Shown in pieces: positions 20,642 to 32,838 of a DNA stretch of 64,000 nt (the stretch's first letter is position 1; each line of letters begins with the position of its first letter). Source of the DNA: Ornithodoros turicata (Eukaryota > Arthropoda > Arachnida > Ixodida > Argasidae); assembly GCF_037126465.1 (NCBI RefSeq), contig NW_026999326.1, positions 1,240,001 to 1,304,000 on the forward strand. Reading direction: 5' to 3'. The notes under the pieces are model-generated. The model did not search any database. It was not told where the DNA came from and was given only the letters and a program-made list of their open reading frames with translations. A program made the position numbers and the translations under genes.

Positions 20642-23319
20642 CTACTGATTGCGGAACAATATTTGTTTCGTGAGCATGTGTCTGACTTGGGCACCACGAC
20701 TTGCTTCTGTAATTTTTCGACTATGCTCTTTTAATCTGACGCCAGCAAACTTTTGCAGGATCACTTTCGCCAGTGAAATTATGTGATCAGGCTCATCTGC
20801 ATAGTGCTGGCACAATGGTAGCTTGTCATCATGTTTTAGGCTGAAGTGATTAAACGACTTAAAAACTATCGCCCGGACTACAAGCTTCACAGACCTCCAT
20901 TTCTCGAGACGAAAGGTCTGCTCAGCGCAGCACAGCAGACGTGTAACAAATGGGGATGGTTTCACCAGCCCTCCATTATCCCTGAGCATGATGAGAATTC
21001 TTGATGTCTCGTCATCTAGGAGTGTGTCCAAACAACCATTACGGGTGAGTTTTGAGGAAACAATTCTAACATTATATCCTCCAATACAGGCTACAAATGT
21101 CCTCGCTGAACCTGCTGAGTCTGGATGATTCCCCGTAGTCATGATCAGCACACTGAAGGAGGGCACAGATGTTGTCCTCTGCAGGAACTTCTGCAGTGGG
21201 AGCCTGCACTTTCCTCCCTTCGCGGCTTGCCCTGGTGACCGAGTGTCTATGCCTTCCACTGTAGGCGCGACATTTGCAGAGCTTGGGGCCTGAACTTCAG
21301 CGTGTATCAGAAGCTTCCTGTAGGCATGACGGAATTAGGAAGCAGGTGGGTTGTTATTCCATCCACCTCTTTGCCTGATGCTGCTGAAGAACAGTTCCAA
21401 GTGGTCCTGGCTGAGGTGGTATGTAGTGTGATGTAACTAGGGGAGTGTAAAGGAGTAGTATAGTTTCTTCATGCATACTGTTTTCTGATTCTAAGCCTCT
21501 GTATGGTACCTGCATGTGCCCGCCTGGAACAGCGCTTCTGCCAGCTGTGCAACACTTTTTAGCGTAAAGGCCAAGCTAATGACTGACATGCGTCTCCCAT
21601 GCTGAGCAGCTAGCTCCCCGGATGGAAGTCGCATCGTCATCATTCTTGACGCCAATGTAAGCATCTTTTTTTCTTGTTGGGAAATTGTTCCATTGTGAAG
21701 TGGTGCCTTAAATTCTTTGCCAGTGGGATTGTGCGAATTAAGCAAATGGAATGCTCTGTAAAAGATGTTCATGTTTTATCTTTAGTGGCCACAGTCATGA
21801 AAAGGAAAGGCCTACCCATCTACGTTGGGAATGAACGAAGCGGTTGCGTCACTTCCTTCAAACTCCGTCAAGCCGAGGAGCCTTGCGTGGGTCAGGGCTT
21901 TGCTCACGGACGAACTCAGAGTCTGCGCCACAAGGCGGACCTTCATGATCTGGCGCCCAAACTCAATATGGGACCTGGTGAGCTTGTCTGCTGCTCTGAC
22001 TCTCTCATTCTCTTGGAGTTGCTGCAGCCTTTCAATAAAGACCCACTTGATCATCTAAGAAGGGTGAAAGTGTACTTAAATTTGTTGGCAGGCAAGAGAT
22101 AAACTGAAATGGGAGCTAGGTGACCTGCGTTCAAATGCAGATAAAGTGAGCTCAACTTATGCATAATGCTGGAATGTGGAGGGGCCAGAAAAGAACTCGT
22201 CCATCCTTGTTCACATTATACACAACGGACAGTTGTTAGTATTGCCATCCTATTTGCTTACCCCATAGTGGCTGCTGTGTAACACCTTGTGATCCCCGAA
22301 CAGGTTCCTGAGCAGTTTAAGGCTGTGGGCAGCATCAAAAATTAGGTGTGTCCTCTTCTCAGCATCAGCAGAATGGGAGAAAAATGCCTGAAAGTCCTGT
22401 GTGTTGTTGGCATGGATATGGCACCCCAGCAGTCGCCCCATTATAACATTAGACGATAGTCCGTCACAGACGACCGGCACGACTTCGAGCCCAGCATTTG
22501 TTAGCACCATGATGGCTTCGGTCAGTATAGTGTCTTCAGTACTTCCCCAGAGAGTCCCTTGTTTAGGAAATAGCCGAAGGGTATTTCCATGGTGATGCCA
22601 CGCCCACAGCCATAAATACCAAAGAGTCACCTCCTAGGGGCGCATCAGCCATGTAATGAGATGTGTGGTCCTCCCCAAAGTCGACGTAACCAATTAGCCG
22701 TCCAGTGGGCTTCTCTCCCTCACATTTTTGCGTATGCTCTTTCCATCAGGCATGATTGAGCACAGCTTCTCTCTCCTCTCAGTTGTTTCATGCTTTTTCA
22801 TCAGGTGGTCTAAGACTTCCTGCGTGAAGCCAGGCCAAGCACCAGGAACCTTTGACCATTCACGGACTGTGTCTACAGCTGGCATTGGCAATAGTTTTGA
22901 GACATAGGCACGAGGTGAATAAAAGTGGAGTATCATTGCAAATCTCCTAGTTTCTGGGGAATATCTACGACCTGGCTTTTTATTTCTCACGTTCTTTGCC
23001 CATTCGTCAAGTATCTCTTGTGGCAGTTCCCCAAATGACTCCAGCTTTGTTTGGGCCTTCTCTGCCAACAAGTTCTTTTCCTTCAGTTCAGCAATGAGGC
23101 TTTTTAGATTTTTAGTTTATTTTCTCTCCTGTTCAAGGTCAGTTGCAGCCGTCGACGGACACCACGCAGGTACTGGTTCTTCTGTCGAAGCTGTCTCATT
23201 CCTGTTCTTGGCGTTGTTTTGCTCTGATAGGTGTGCTCCATGTGGGTGTTATCGGGCTGCCCCCAGTATCCGTGTTGACACAGACACCTGTAAAGTTGCC
23301 TCTTGGTTAATGACAGCAT
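20642..23319 (-). pseudogene. P-element/THAP9-like transposase, multi-exon, decayed
   Basis: Minus-strand blocks in order: a coiled-coil-like LRQKNQYLRGVRRRLQ (23180-23130), then FAMILHFYSPRAYVSKLLPMP (about 22930), GYVDFGEDHTSHYMADA (22660), VVCDGLSSNVIMGRLLG (22480), FDAAHSLKLLRN (22310), HIEFGRQIMKVRLVAQTLSSS (21970) and a C-terminal LDDETSRILIMLRDNGG (about 21010). These follow the order of P-element transposases, GTP-dependent DDE enzymes. Two convincing introns exist: 22261-22055 (GTAAGC...TTCTTAG) and 21815-21756 (GTAGGC...TTTACAG). Frameshifts near 23095 and 22570 break the frame. The N-terminal THAP finger is not found upstream, where a ribozyme repeat lies instead. Exon limits beyond the two introns are uncertain. 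Confidence 0.75.
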
Positions 23320-23468
23320 TCCCCAATATTTTGCAAATTAAAATTACCGGTTGTCGTGTAGGCGTGGTTTCGTTGCATGTTTCCGGTTGTTGCTGCCCTG
23401 CTCTGGGGTGAGTGGTCAAAACATCTACAGAAATCTCATGTTTAGAAGTCCCAAACGTCGCCACATCA

Positions 23469-23514
23469 GCATTGGACAGCTGTTTCGGCCTTATTGGGCC
23501 TTCATCAGCAATGC
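23469..23514 (-). ncRNA. Hammerhead ribozyme, copy 1
   Basis: Minus strand: stem I GCAUUG, core CUGAUGA, stem II GGCC-CAAUAA-GGCC preceded by one extra A, then GAAA, a very short palindromic stem III (ACAGCUGU) and cleavage site GUC followed by CAAUGC, which pairs fully with GCAUUG. All conserved core nucleotides are present. The predicted cut is between 23475 and 23474. The minimal palindromic stem III suggests activity as a dimer, as reported for Penelope-type hammerheads. Confidence 0.85.
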
Positions 23515-23704
23515 GTAGGTGGGCGACGTTTGAGCGAGTGGCGTCGGAAGGTCACGTGGAACGTGATGTTCTCCCGTCAGGGTGAGCAACTCACCTCTGA
23601 AAGCCCAGTGCGAAGCCAGTAAAGTATTAACTGAAGAAAATTAGCAGAGGCTCTTTGGCTGCACGTTGAACAGATGTTTAGAAGTCCCAAACGTCGCCAC
23701 ACCA

Positions 23705-23750
23705 GCATCGGACAGCTGTTTCGGCCTTATTGGGCCTTCATCAGCAATGC
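23705..23750 (-). ncRNA. Hammerhead ribozyme, copy 2
   Basis: Identical core and stems II and III to copy 1. Stem I is GCAUUG with CGAUGC, five Watson-Crick pairs and one G-U wobble. The predicted cut is between 23711 and 23710, exactly 236 bases from copy 1. Confidence 0.85.
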
Positions 23751-23755
23751 GTAGG

Positions 23756-24194
23756 TCGTTGTGTTTTGGGATCTGGGCTTTTCTGCTCACACTCCTGAAA
23801 TGTTAGTAGGAACTGTTGCTGCTCAGAGGATTGGAATGCATGGTTTCGCTGTGGGCTACAGTCACAAAAGCAATTAGCCTGTGTTTCCATGTTTTTTTAG
23901 CGTCAGAAGGCAGACAGGAGAAAGCAGCATGAATAAGAAATGACATACAGACATATACTCACTGCTTTCCGCTTTTTTGGCAGCTTACAGTAGGAATGGT
24001 CCTCATGGCCAAACAGGTTAGCCTAAAAAATGTTTGCATTCATTTCTACAGATCGGGTTACATGGAATCACACTGTATAGAATTCATGCTTTGAGAATAG
24101 TTCGTGGAGCCTCAGGCCCACAAATAGGTATTAGTGGCCATTCTTGGGCACTAGAAAGGCATCATTATTATTATTATTATTATTAAGAAAGCTT
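23756..24194. other. No recognisable gene; (ATT)n microsatellite
   Basis: Nothing protein-like on either strand. An ATT trinucleotide repeat occupies about 24163-24186. Confidence 0.4.
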
Positions 24195-24610
24195 ATGTCC
24201 TCACAAGCAGTAGGACAGCCGGAATAGGGCTGGGTGTCTGGGTCCGTGGAATACTGCTTTCAGGCCCTTCCTCAGAAAATAATGAAAAAATCCTACATGG
24301 AAAGAGATGTATGAATCATTGACCAAGCTGTTCTTACAAGCAGTGGGACAAGTTAAGGGATGCTGGTGATCTCTGCTTCCGCAGCGCTTGTTTCAGGCAT
24401 CTCCTTGATAGACAGTTAAGACCATTATAAAGCGAAGGAATCTCTCATTCTATAGGCCAAGCCGCCCTGCAAGTCTAGTTATTGTTCAAGCACGTAAGCA
24501 AGAATTCGTGTCCTTACAGGCAGTGGAAGAGCTTGAGGAGGGATGGTGGGCTCTGCTTGCTCAGCACTGGTGTCATGCATTTCCTTGGAAAACATGAAGT
24601 GAAGGCAGCC
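24195..24610. repeat. Three degenerate tandem repeats of roughly 130-180 bp
   Basis: A block starting near CTTACAAGCAGTGGGACA, with CTCTGCTT and a conserved TTTCAGGCAT-like 3' part, occurs at about 24202, 24332 and 24512. The copies are well diverged. Function is unknown. Confidence 0.45.
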
Positions 24611-25404
24611 ATACAGAGTGGTGGCTGCATAAACTACTGTGTACTTACCAGGGAAACTGTGTCAGCACCACTTTCATCTGGCTGGCTGGCTCTTCCTTGG
24701 CTCTACAAAACGTTCTCCCATTATCTTCTTTTGTATCATTTTAAAAGTAATAAAGAGCAGCCGGATACCTCAGTAGTTGCTGACCTCACTGCCATCAGGA
24801 CCGCATCTGCCTTCAGTTTTGCTGTCTGATGACCAGAGATTAAGCTAGAAGTGTGGAAGTGGTGTCGCGATATGGCGCGTGCCGAACGAACAGAAAGAAT
24901 ATCGTCCCTGACAGCACGCTCGTAACTTGATGTCTCCACTTGCAACCTACAATTTTACCACACGACAGAGTTGACCGCGTGTAGGAACGAGCGATCGCAT
25001 GTCAAGTGCTTCTAGCCATCGGGAATGCAAGTGTGGATTCCGCGGAAAACTGCGATAATATGTATCTCAAGATCGTGCCGTAAGTTTCGACAAGTTTTGT
25101 TTGCCCTGGAGTGAACAACGTTTACAGCCGACTGGGCACGCTACAGAAAATACTCGTGCCTGGACCCAGTGGACACTTACTTGTGAAATGACACCCAGCA
25201 GGATTTACTCAGCCTCATTTTGCATTTCACACAACAGCTGGACATCTTTCAAGCTGTGTAACTGCAGCGTCCGCGTCTGACGATTACAGAGCGATGCGAA
25301 ACCGAAACTACATGCCAATTTCCTGCTGGTGCTGGATTGAGCAGAGAAAATTGATATCGCACTCTGACAGCACTCAGGAACTGCACTCGGAGACTTTTAT
25401 CTAA
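24611..25404. other. No recognisable gene
   Basis: Only short frames without known motifs. I see no structured repeat here. Confidence 0.35.
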
Positions 25405-25925
25405 TTGGAATATTTTCAATTGCATCCAATTTGTCGACCAGTTGTGTTTTCGCCACCCATTGGACTCCAAACCAATTGGACCCCTTCCAAAACCAGTTGG
25501 TGTTCCCATTGTACACCTAATTGGTGTTCCAATTGGTCGACCTGTCGTGCTTTTGCAACCCATTTGCAAAAGTTCCATGGAGCAGCGCGCGCCCTGGTAT
25601 GGCACGCCGGGGAATGCTCTGCAAAACTACAGCGGCGGCGCATACACCAGTACGACGACGACGACGACGATCGGTGACGATAGCAAATCGCTCTAGTTTT
25701 GCACAGCATTGCTGCTTCCTGAATTTTTTTTTTCAAATGGCCTATTGGACCTATTCAGGAATCAGTTGGCGCTTCTATTGCATGCCCAATTGGAGTTCAA
25801 ATTTGAAATAACTGGCGATGTGGAATTACACAGTTTTGGCGTCATTGGAGTGACCACCTAATTCAAATGGTGGCTGATATGCACCATTTGGACGCAACCT
25901 ATTGCAATCCAGCTGGATGAATACG
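25405..25925. repeat. Region rich in CAATTGG/CCAAT palindromes, with (ACG)n
   Basis: Many near-palindromic copies of CCAATTGG, CAGTTGG and ATTGGACC flank a GC-rich centre (25570-25730) that contains a CGA/ACG microsatellite at 25653-25675. The plan of palindrome-rich ends around a different middle resembles the element at 30580-33427. I cannot identify exact ends. Confidence 0.4.
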
Positions 25926-28068
25926 TGGGCAGATGAGACAAACTTGCTTCTGTAAACCATGACTTGTGTAGCATGCAGTTCCATGAATGCCGGTACATGT
26001 TGAGAACACTGTAGTATAATGTATTGTATATAACTATATTGCAACAATCCCGTGTAACTCGTAATTTGCATATTGCATGTTACATATAGAGTACCGACAT
26101 AGCTGTCATCTTGCAGACAATGCCGTAAAAGAAAAATGACATGACTAGCTTCAGTGTGCAGTGCTGCCCTCCTTATTAGAGAAAGGCTTGAGACCCTGGA
26201 AAAACACCCAAGTATAAACAGACGTGCAACTGCTCATGGCTTTTGACTATCAACATTGCATTTATGAGCATTGTAATCATGGGAACATACCATTTGTACT
26301 GCTGCAGAACACCATGCACTGCTCCTATTATCAACGTCCTTTGAAGCACTGGAAATGTATTGAATAATAAGAATATTATTAAAAGCACTCTTTTTGGTGA
26401 AGAATACTCTTGCAGAGCACAATCCTCCAGTCACAAATCATAATGAAGACATGGGTTTTAAATATTTGAAGGAAGCTCCTCAGAACAGGAGTCACTGATA
26501 TTTTGAACACACACTGTATCTTGTTCTTCTGTGTTTCCTTCGCTTACATGCCGAATTGAAGGCAAGTTCAGGTAAAGCCCAATTCTGTAAAGACTACAAA
26601 ACAGCGCAAATGGTTTTCGAGGCTGCAGTATGGTTGGTTTCTGACTCTGGAGCTCAGATTTCTCCCCGAAATTGGGATGCTGAGAGTTCTTCTACTCAAA
26701 TTTGCATGAATATAGGACACATACTTAATTAACTGACTCTTAGCTCCAAAGTGTGAAAAAACGTTTCTCGAGAACTCCAGGCTCTGGTTATATGCTGGGA
26801 AAACAAATTTTTATAATCATCTATTGACCTTCAGCTGAAGTTGAGTGCTCACGTTTGCAATCATTCTGAGATACGAGAAGCTACATGTATTCACTGCAAA
26901 CAAGAGTTGGCATTTCTCGAACAGCCCAACGACGCACAGCTTGGTCAGGTTCCTTTTGGGATGCTAAGAAAAGCCCAGCCTCTTTGATTTGTATTGATAA
27001 TATGCTTTATGTGCATTGCAAAGTAAGTATGTGGTTGATACACAGATACCTCCCTGTGCCATTTCAACTCCATGGGATGAAATTTTCAATACCACACATC
27101 ATGCTGGTATCATGATCTAAGCAGACTCATAAAACTGGTGGAGGTAGTGGAAAGCAAATATGGCACTGGCAGTTGGTGCATTCCACGCCCAGTGGTCCAG
27201 CGATTGCGCACGACCATCACCAACTGTCTGAAAAAAGAGTTTTTTGTGGTAGAAGACATATACCAAATCCCAAATATGAGCCTCAAACATTGCCACGTTC
27301 CAATGCTGGAGGGCTCCGAAATTTGCGCTGTGAGCAAAAACCATACTCCCTATGGAAGCGTGTCGTGAGCGTTCTACTGCACTGAAGCAGCTCAAAATTC
27401 AAATGTGTCTTCTAGAAGGAGTGCATCTAATTGAAGTATGCAGGTGGACAATATGAGGCTTGTGTTGTGTGTGTCCTTCTAGTTTACTTGCCTCATCCAC
27501 TACAATGTGACAGTAATGTTTTACAGCTGTCTGTATAGGTCTCAACCCTGTACAACTTGCACCCAGTCTTCGGTTTCTACTTCCTTTGGATCTCAGTTTT
27601 TGTTTTGTTTTTTACCTTAATTGACAATAATGGTGCTTGACAAATTAACCTCAGTAAATTCTTCTCCACGGCAAAATTCTATATATGCGGCAGTTTTAAA
27701 ACACCGTCATTTGGACTCGATTTGGATTTCGGCATGTGTAATCTGCTCTTCCGGGTTTGGTAAACCGCTTCTTGTTTATCGTGGTTGTCATGGAGCTGTC
27801 CGCTATTTTGAACCTTTACCCAACGAACAATAAATAAGAGTTTCCATTCGATTCTCGGGATTCTCTGTCCTTCCAAGTTATGGATGACTAGCACTCGTGT
27901 GAAAGTTGTGCTTTGAGATTACAGTTAGTGATCCACTTCTCAGTAGACTTCTTAGGTACGTTCGATTAGGCCTCCACTGCCTGAACCAGTTCCGGTGGTG
28001 CTGCACTTGACCAGTGCAGCCGAGCGCCCCCTGCACCGTTCCTTCAGATTAGCATTGAAGAATGCGAT
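25926..28068. other. No recognisable gene
   Basis: AT-rich sequence with short open frames on both strands and no motif I recognise. No RNA gene or tandem structure is apparent. Confidence 0.4.
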
Positions 28069-30579
28069 AGAGATGCGCTCCGCTTCTTATGGTTTGACGA
28101 AATGCCATGTCCAGCGATCACTCCCGACCAAGCCCGTCCCAAGATAGTTGAATGGCGTATGAAGCGTGTATCTTTGGGAACAACGGCCAGTCCATTCCCG
28201 CTGTCAGCTACACTGCAACACCACTTCGGTAGTGTCTCCAGAGATCAGCAGGATACAGCAAACATATTGGCAGCATCGACGACTTGCTCGTTGGATCTGC
28301 CGACACAAGAACCGCGCTTAGGCTTTACAAGGAAGCCAACGTCATTATGGAGAAAGCCAGCATGCAACTACATAAGTGGTCTTCGAACGCCTCGGAGCTT
28401 CAGGAGGTCTTCGCTGAAGATGGACGGATCATCAACGATGGACGCTCAGCCATTCGACTATTTAGAGTCGTGTGGAACAAGCGATCCGATCAACTTTCGT
28501 GCAGCTTGGAGACAAAAATGAAATTTGTGGATGGTTTGTCAGGAACCAAACGAAATCTGCTTCAAGCTTCAGCCAAGGTCTACGAACCGCTTGGACTTCT
28601 AAACCCGTTCACAATCCGAGCTAAATTGCTCTTCCAGTCACTATGGGTCGAACGGATCGTCTGGGACGAAGCCATGTCACAAGACAAACAACAACTCTGG
28701 AACGATCGGTGTAGAGAAGTCCCGGCATTAACAACACTAGAAGTGGACCGCTGCTTCCTTCCGCCGGGCTGACGCAATTTACAGGTTCATATACTCTGCG
28801 ACGCCAGCCCAAAATGTTACGGTGCAGCGGCATACATGCGAGCAGAGAACAAAGACGGAACGACGACATCCAGACTCTTATTCTCGAAGTCTCGTGTGGC
28901 TCCTCTGAAGCAGTTGACACTCGCTCGTTTAGAACTGATGACGGACCTTATCGGAGCTCGAATGCTTAGTTACTTACAGCGGACATTTACTGGCCTCAAT
29001 TTTATGGCTATGGACAGATTCCATGAGCGCCCTCTTGTGGATTCGAAGACGTCCCAATTAATGGAAGCAATTCGTCAGCAACCGAGTGCAGGAAGTGCAA
29101 CGAAGAACTGACCCACACAGGTGGAGACATTGCCCAGGAACAGATAATCGGGCTGACTGTCTGACAAGGGGTCTACCGGCACATACACTAGCTGAGCGGT
29201 CTACGTGGTGGCATGGACCAAGGTGGTTACTTGACGACCCAGTAACCTGGCCCGACACCCACATCCAGTGGGGCATTCATGCGGATCTAGAGCGCAACTT
29301 GAAGGTTGGCATACTGCAGGTAGCGGTTGTGCCATATCAACCACTGATCGACGCAAAAGGCTTCAGTACCTATCAGAGGCTGATCAGCGTCACCGCATGG
29401 ATTCTCCGTTTCGTGCACAACGTAAGAAGCTCGGACGGCCGAAACTCTGGGTGTCTGACGACAAAGGAACTACGAGTTGCCGAGCTGAGTAAAACAAGCA
29501 TAAGCCGAGTACTACGAAGAGGAGATCAAACAGCTCGAGTTGGGGATTCCAGTTTGCGATGGATCCAAATTGGCCTCCCTACGACCCTACTTGGACAAGG
29601 ACGGCGTCATACGGTTAAAGATAACACTGCAGCTTGGGGTTAAGGAAGATACAGTGAAGTATCCAGTACTCCTTCCTCGAGAACAGCACTTCACGAAGTT
29701 GTTGGTGGAACTCTCTCACCGCAGAACTCTGCATGGGGGTATTCAGGACACCCTGAACGATATACGGGAGAAATGGTGGATACCGCAGGGGCGGCGTTTA
29801 ACTAAGACTCATCTTCAGATGCGGCATCTGTGCTCCTTTTCGACTAAAAGCTGCAACTGCGCCAACTGCACCATTACCTGCCGACAGACTTACTCGCAAC
29901 TACCCCTTCGAAGTCGTAGGAGTGGACTTTACCGGGCCTGTGATGGTACGAGCTGTATAGACGGAACTTCCAAATCGTACATAGCGCTGTTCACTTGTGC
30001 TACGACACGAGCAGTACATTTGGAGCTGGTTTCATACCTCACGGCAAGATCCTCCATCTTGGCATTTCGACGTTTCTCAGCACGTCGAGGACAACCTCGT
30101 ATAGTTTATTCAGACAACGCACTCAACTTTAAGAAAGCATCAAAGGAAATTGAGAAACTGCAGAAAACTGTTCAGAAGGACGAAGTAACTATTTATCTAA
30201 CCGCGGCATAACGTGGAAGTTTATCGTCAAGAAGGCTGCCTGGTGGGGTGGCGGGTGAGAGCGCTTAGTACGCATAATGAAGCACTCCCTCAGAAGAGTA
30301 TTTGGGCGGCAGTGCCTGACATTTGAGGAAATGACAACTGTGCTACAAGACGCTGAGGCGGCAATGAATTCCCGTCCACTGACGTATTTACATGCCTCAC
30401 CGGACGAGCCGGTTGCATTGACCCCAGCTCACTTGATGATTGGACGATGTCTACTAGCATTACCAAACAGTCAAGATGATACTCAGCCATCATCAACTCC
30501 CGCAGATCTTACACGCCGGAGGCATCACCGTCAACGGATTTACGACCACTTTTGGAAGAGATCGCGAATGGAGTACCTT
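28069..30579 (+). pseudogene. BEL/Pao retrotransposon pol, part 1 (RT, RNase H, integrase)
   Basis: Plus-strand blocks in several frames: FLWFDEMPCPAITPDQARP and an RT active-site region GSIDDLLVGSADT (28070-28310), LLQASAKVYEPLGLLNPFTI (28560), RNase H-like KSRVAPLKQLTLARLELMT (28885), WRHCPGTDNRADCLTRGLP (29120), integrase SYIALFTCATTRAVHLELV and RIVYSDNALNF (29970-30125), and AAMNSRPLTYL (30360). This is the order of Pao-family Pol. Gag and protease are missing 5' of 28069. Stops and shifts near 28770, 29110, 29530, 29830 and 30210 show it is dead. The reading is interrupted at 30579 in the integrase C-terminus by an insertion. Confidence 0.8.
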
Positions 30580-31374
30580 CCCAAGCAGCACACAATATTG
30601 GGCCCATATTGGCTGGTCATTGGCGATACGGGTCCAATATGGGACGCGTTTCGCCAAGATTCTACCCATATTGGCTGAAAATGGGCAATATGGGCCCCAT
30701 ACTCTCCAGTTTCAGCTAATATGGGGAAAATCCTGGTACTTTCCAGCCAATCCACTTTGAGCCAATATTGAGAAAATCTTGGTAATATGGGCTCCATATT
30801 GCCCGCATTCACCCCATATTGACTGAACAGAAAATGGTACGTACCCGTGTTGCACAAATGCCCAAGCAGCACGGCAAGATTGAACGTTGAAATACTCAAT
30901 TCACTACATCGTTACATCCAACAACTTTCCGCATATGATACATGATGTTCAAAACAGTCAACGTATGTGGCAATCCCAATGTAACGTTCGCTAGAATTCG
31001 ACAACTCAACATTCCGCGTCTTGAAAGTCGCCGCCATCTTCCTTCGTGATGCCAATGCCAATCGGTCGAGCCGACTGAGAGCAAGCGGGTTGTTTGAGCG
31101 AAATCACGCGTCCTACAACTAATGCGCATGCGCGACAGCCCGAATGGAAGGACGTTTCATAGGACTAAAATGTCGCTGGTTGCTGTAATGATAACGAAAC
31201 TGCGGCAGGTCAAGTAAAAAACACAATGTTTGATAGGAATGGATGGCTATTCTGTAAAGTTAGGTGATTTCAAGTTGCTGCAAAAAGTGTAAATTGTTCT
31301 GGTGTATGTCCGTCACCGTCTCGAAAGTGTTTCGCTCCTTTGTATTCTCGGAGCAGGTTGGAGATTGTTAGTTC

Positions 31375-32838
31375 TAGTGATGGGCAAGTCAGTTCACTTT
31401 TGTGAACTAATTCATTTAGTTCAGTTCACTCCACTGAACTGTCTAAAAGAATAGTTCATTCGTTCACCTGTTCGCAATTAAACACAATCAAGTAATATAG
31501 TCACAAACTTTAAAGTGGCTCGACCAAGAGAGATACAACAAAATGATGTTGCAATTCAGTTTTCCAAAGGTTCGAGAACATCAACATAGCAAACGTAATC
31601 TTTCAGGTCGCTTTTTTATTTTGCTTTAATTTTCTACGTATATTTTTAACGAGAAAAGTAATGCACAGGTCAATATGCAAGGTGCCGTCGTCGTTCAATG
31701 TTACAGTCGTCTATTTCTGATCACTTACGTCTGCTTGCTGCGAACTTGAGAACACAGAAGTGTGATAGAGTAACCGCAGTTTCAACTCATTTCATTCAAA
31801 TGCATGAGAGCGCTGTGGAGGAAAAATTGGGAAGCTTGCGGTGTATTGCCGCAAAAATGCCCGCTCCAGGGTGTGCCAGTCACAAGCAGTCAGTCAGAAG
31901 TCAGAACATAACGGCGCCACTAGCAGTCCACAACTGCGAGAAGGAGCTCAGAGCGATCTCAGCGCAAGCAGTTCTAAATGATTTACTCTTGTTCAGCGTT
32001 CGCCGTTCATATAGTTCACTTGCCCACAGTACTTCAATCCATACGGCGTTCAAAGCCGCTCTGCTGGCTCTCCCTCCCCGCGCTTTTCCTTTACCGCATG
32101 CGCCGTGGACCAGTAACAGCTCTGACAGGCGCTGCGAGTACTTCCAAACGACCCGCGGCATCGTTTAGTTCTTTAGTTCATCCAGTTCTCTTCCTTCACA
32201 CCTTCACACAGTCCACTCGAAGCTCTCCCTCCCCGCGCCACCCGCGCTTTTTCTTAAGCGCATGCGCTGTGGACTAGCACCTTCTCTGACGGGCAACGGC
32301 AGACCCTGCGAGTGCTTCAAAACGTCCCGCGGCATCGTTTAGTTATTTAGTTCATCCAGTTCTCTTCCTTCACACCTTCACTAAGTCAACTTGAGGCTCC
32401 TCGCCGCACCGCCCGCGCTCTTCCTTAAGCGCATGCCCTGTGGACGAGCAGCAGTTCTGACAGGCAAAGGCAGGCTCTGCGAGTACTTCAAAACGGCTCG
32501 CGACGTCGTTTAGTTCTTTAGTTTATCCAGTTCAGTTCCTTCACACAGTCCACTTCAGCGCAGCGTCACAGCCACTCAAGGCCACAGCGTATGCGCCGTG
32601 GTCTCCCGCCCTTCTTCTTGCGCGCATGTGCTTTGTTAGCTTTGCAAAACGTTCGTTAGATGGCGCAGATGTCACACATTGAAGCGTATCATAACGTATG
32701 GCGGACGCGTTGTGGGTGTCGAGGCCCAATGAACTGAATTGCGGAACTAATGTTTTGGTTGTTGTTGAACTAGTTCGTTCAGTTCACCCGAATGACTCGT
32801 TCAGTTTGAAAGGTTCGTCCACGAACGACACATCACTA
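31375..32838. mobile_element. Non-autonomous hAT-like transposon with exact 8-bp target duplication
   Basis: The ends are TAGTGATGGGCAAGT and the reverse complement of TAGTGATGTGTCG, typical short hAT termini. The 8-bp direct repeat GTTAGTTC flanks it at 31367-31374 and 32839-32846. Both subterminal regions are rich in AGTTCA/TGAACT repeats (31388-31465 and 32765-32815). No transposase frame is present. Confidence 0.85.
32040..32560. repeat. ~172-bp tandem repeat, three copies, inside the hAT-like element
   Basis: A unit with GCATGCGC, CTGCGAGTACTTC and ATCGTTTAGTT recurs with periods of 174 and 171 bp, and a partial fourth copy follows near 32585. It is probably internal expansion of the non-autonomous element. 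Confidence 0.65.

Larger units (their letters stand above)
23438..23755 (-). mobile_element. Candidate retrozyme / Penelope terminal repeat with two hammerhead ribozymes
   Basis: An 82-bp segment at 23438-23519 repeats at 23674-23755, giving a 236-bp period and about 1.35 units. Each repeat carries a hammerhead ribozyme on the minus strand. Tandem hammerheads at 170-400-bp spacing are characteristic of metazoan retrozymes and of Penelope-like element terminal repeats. No protein is encoded in the unit. Confidence 0.75.
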
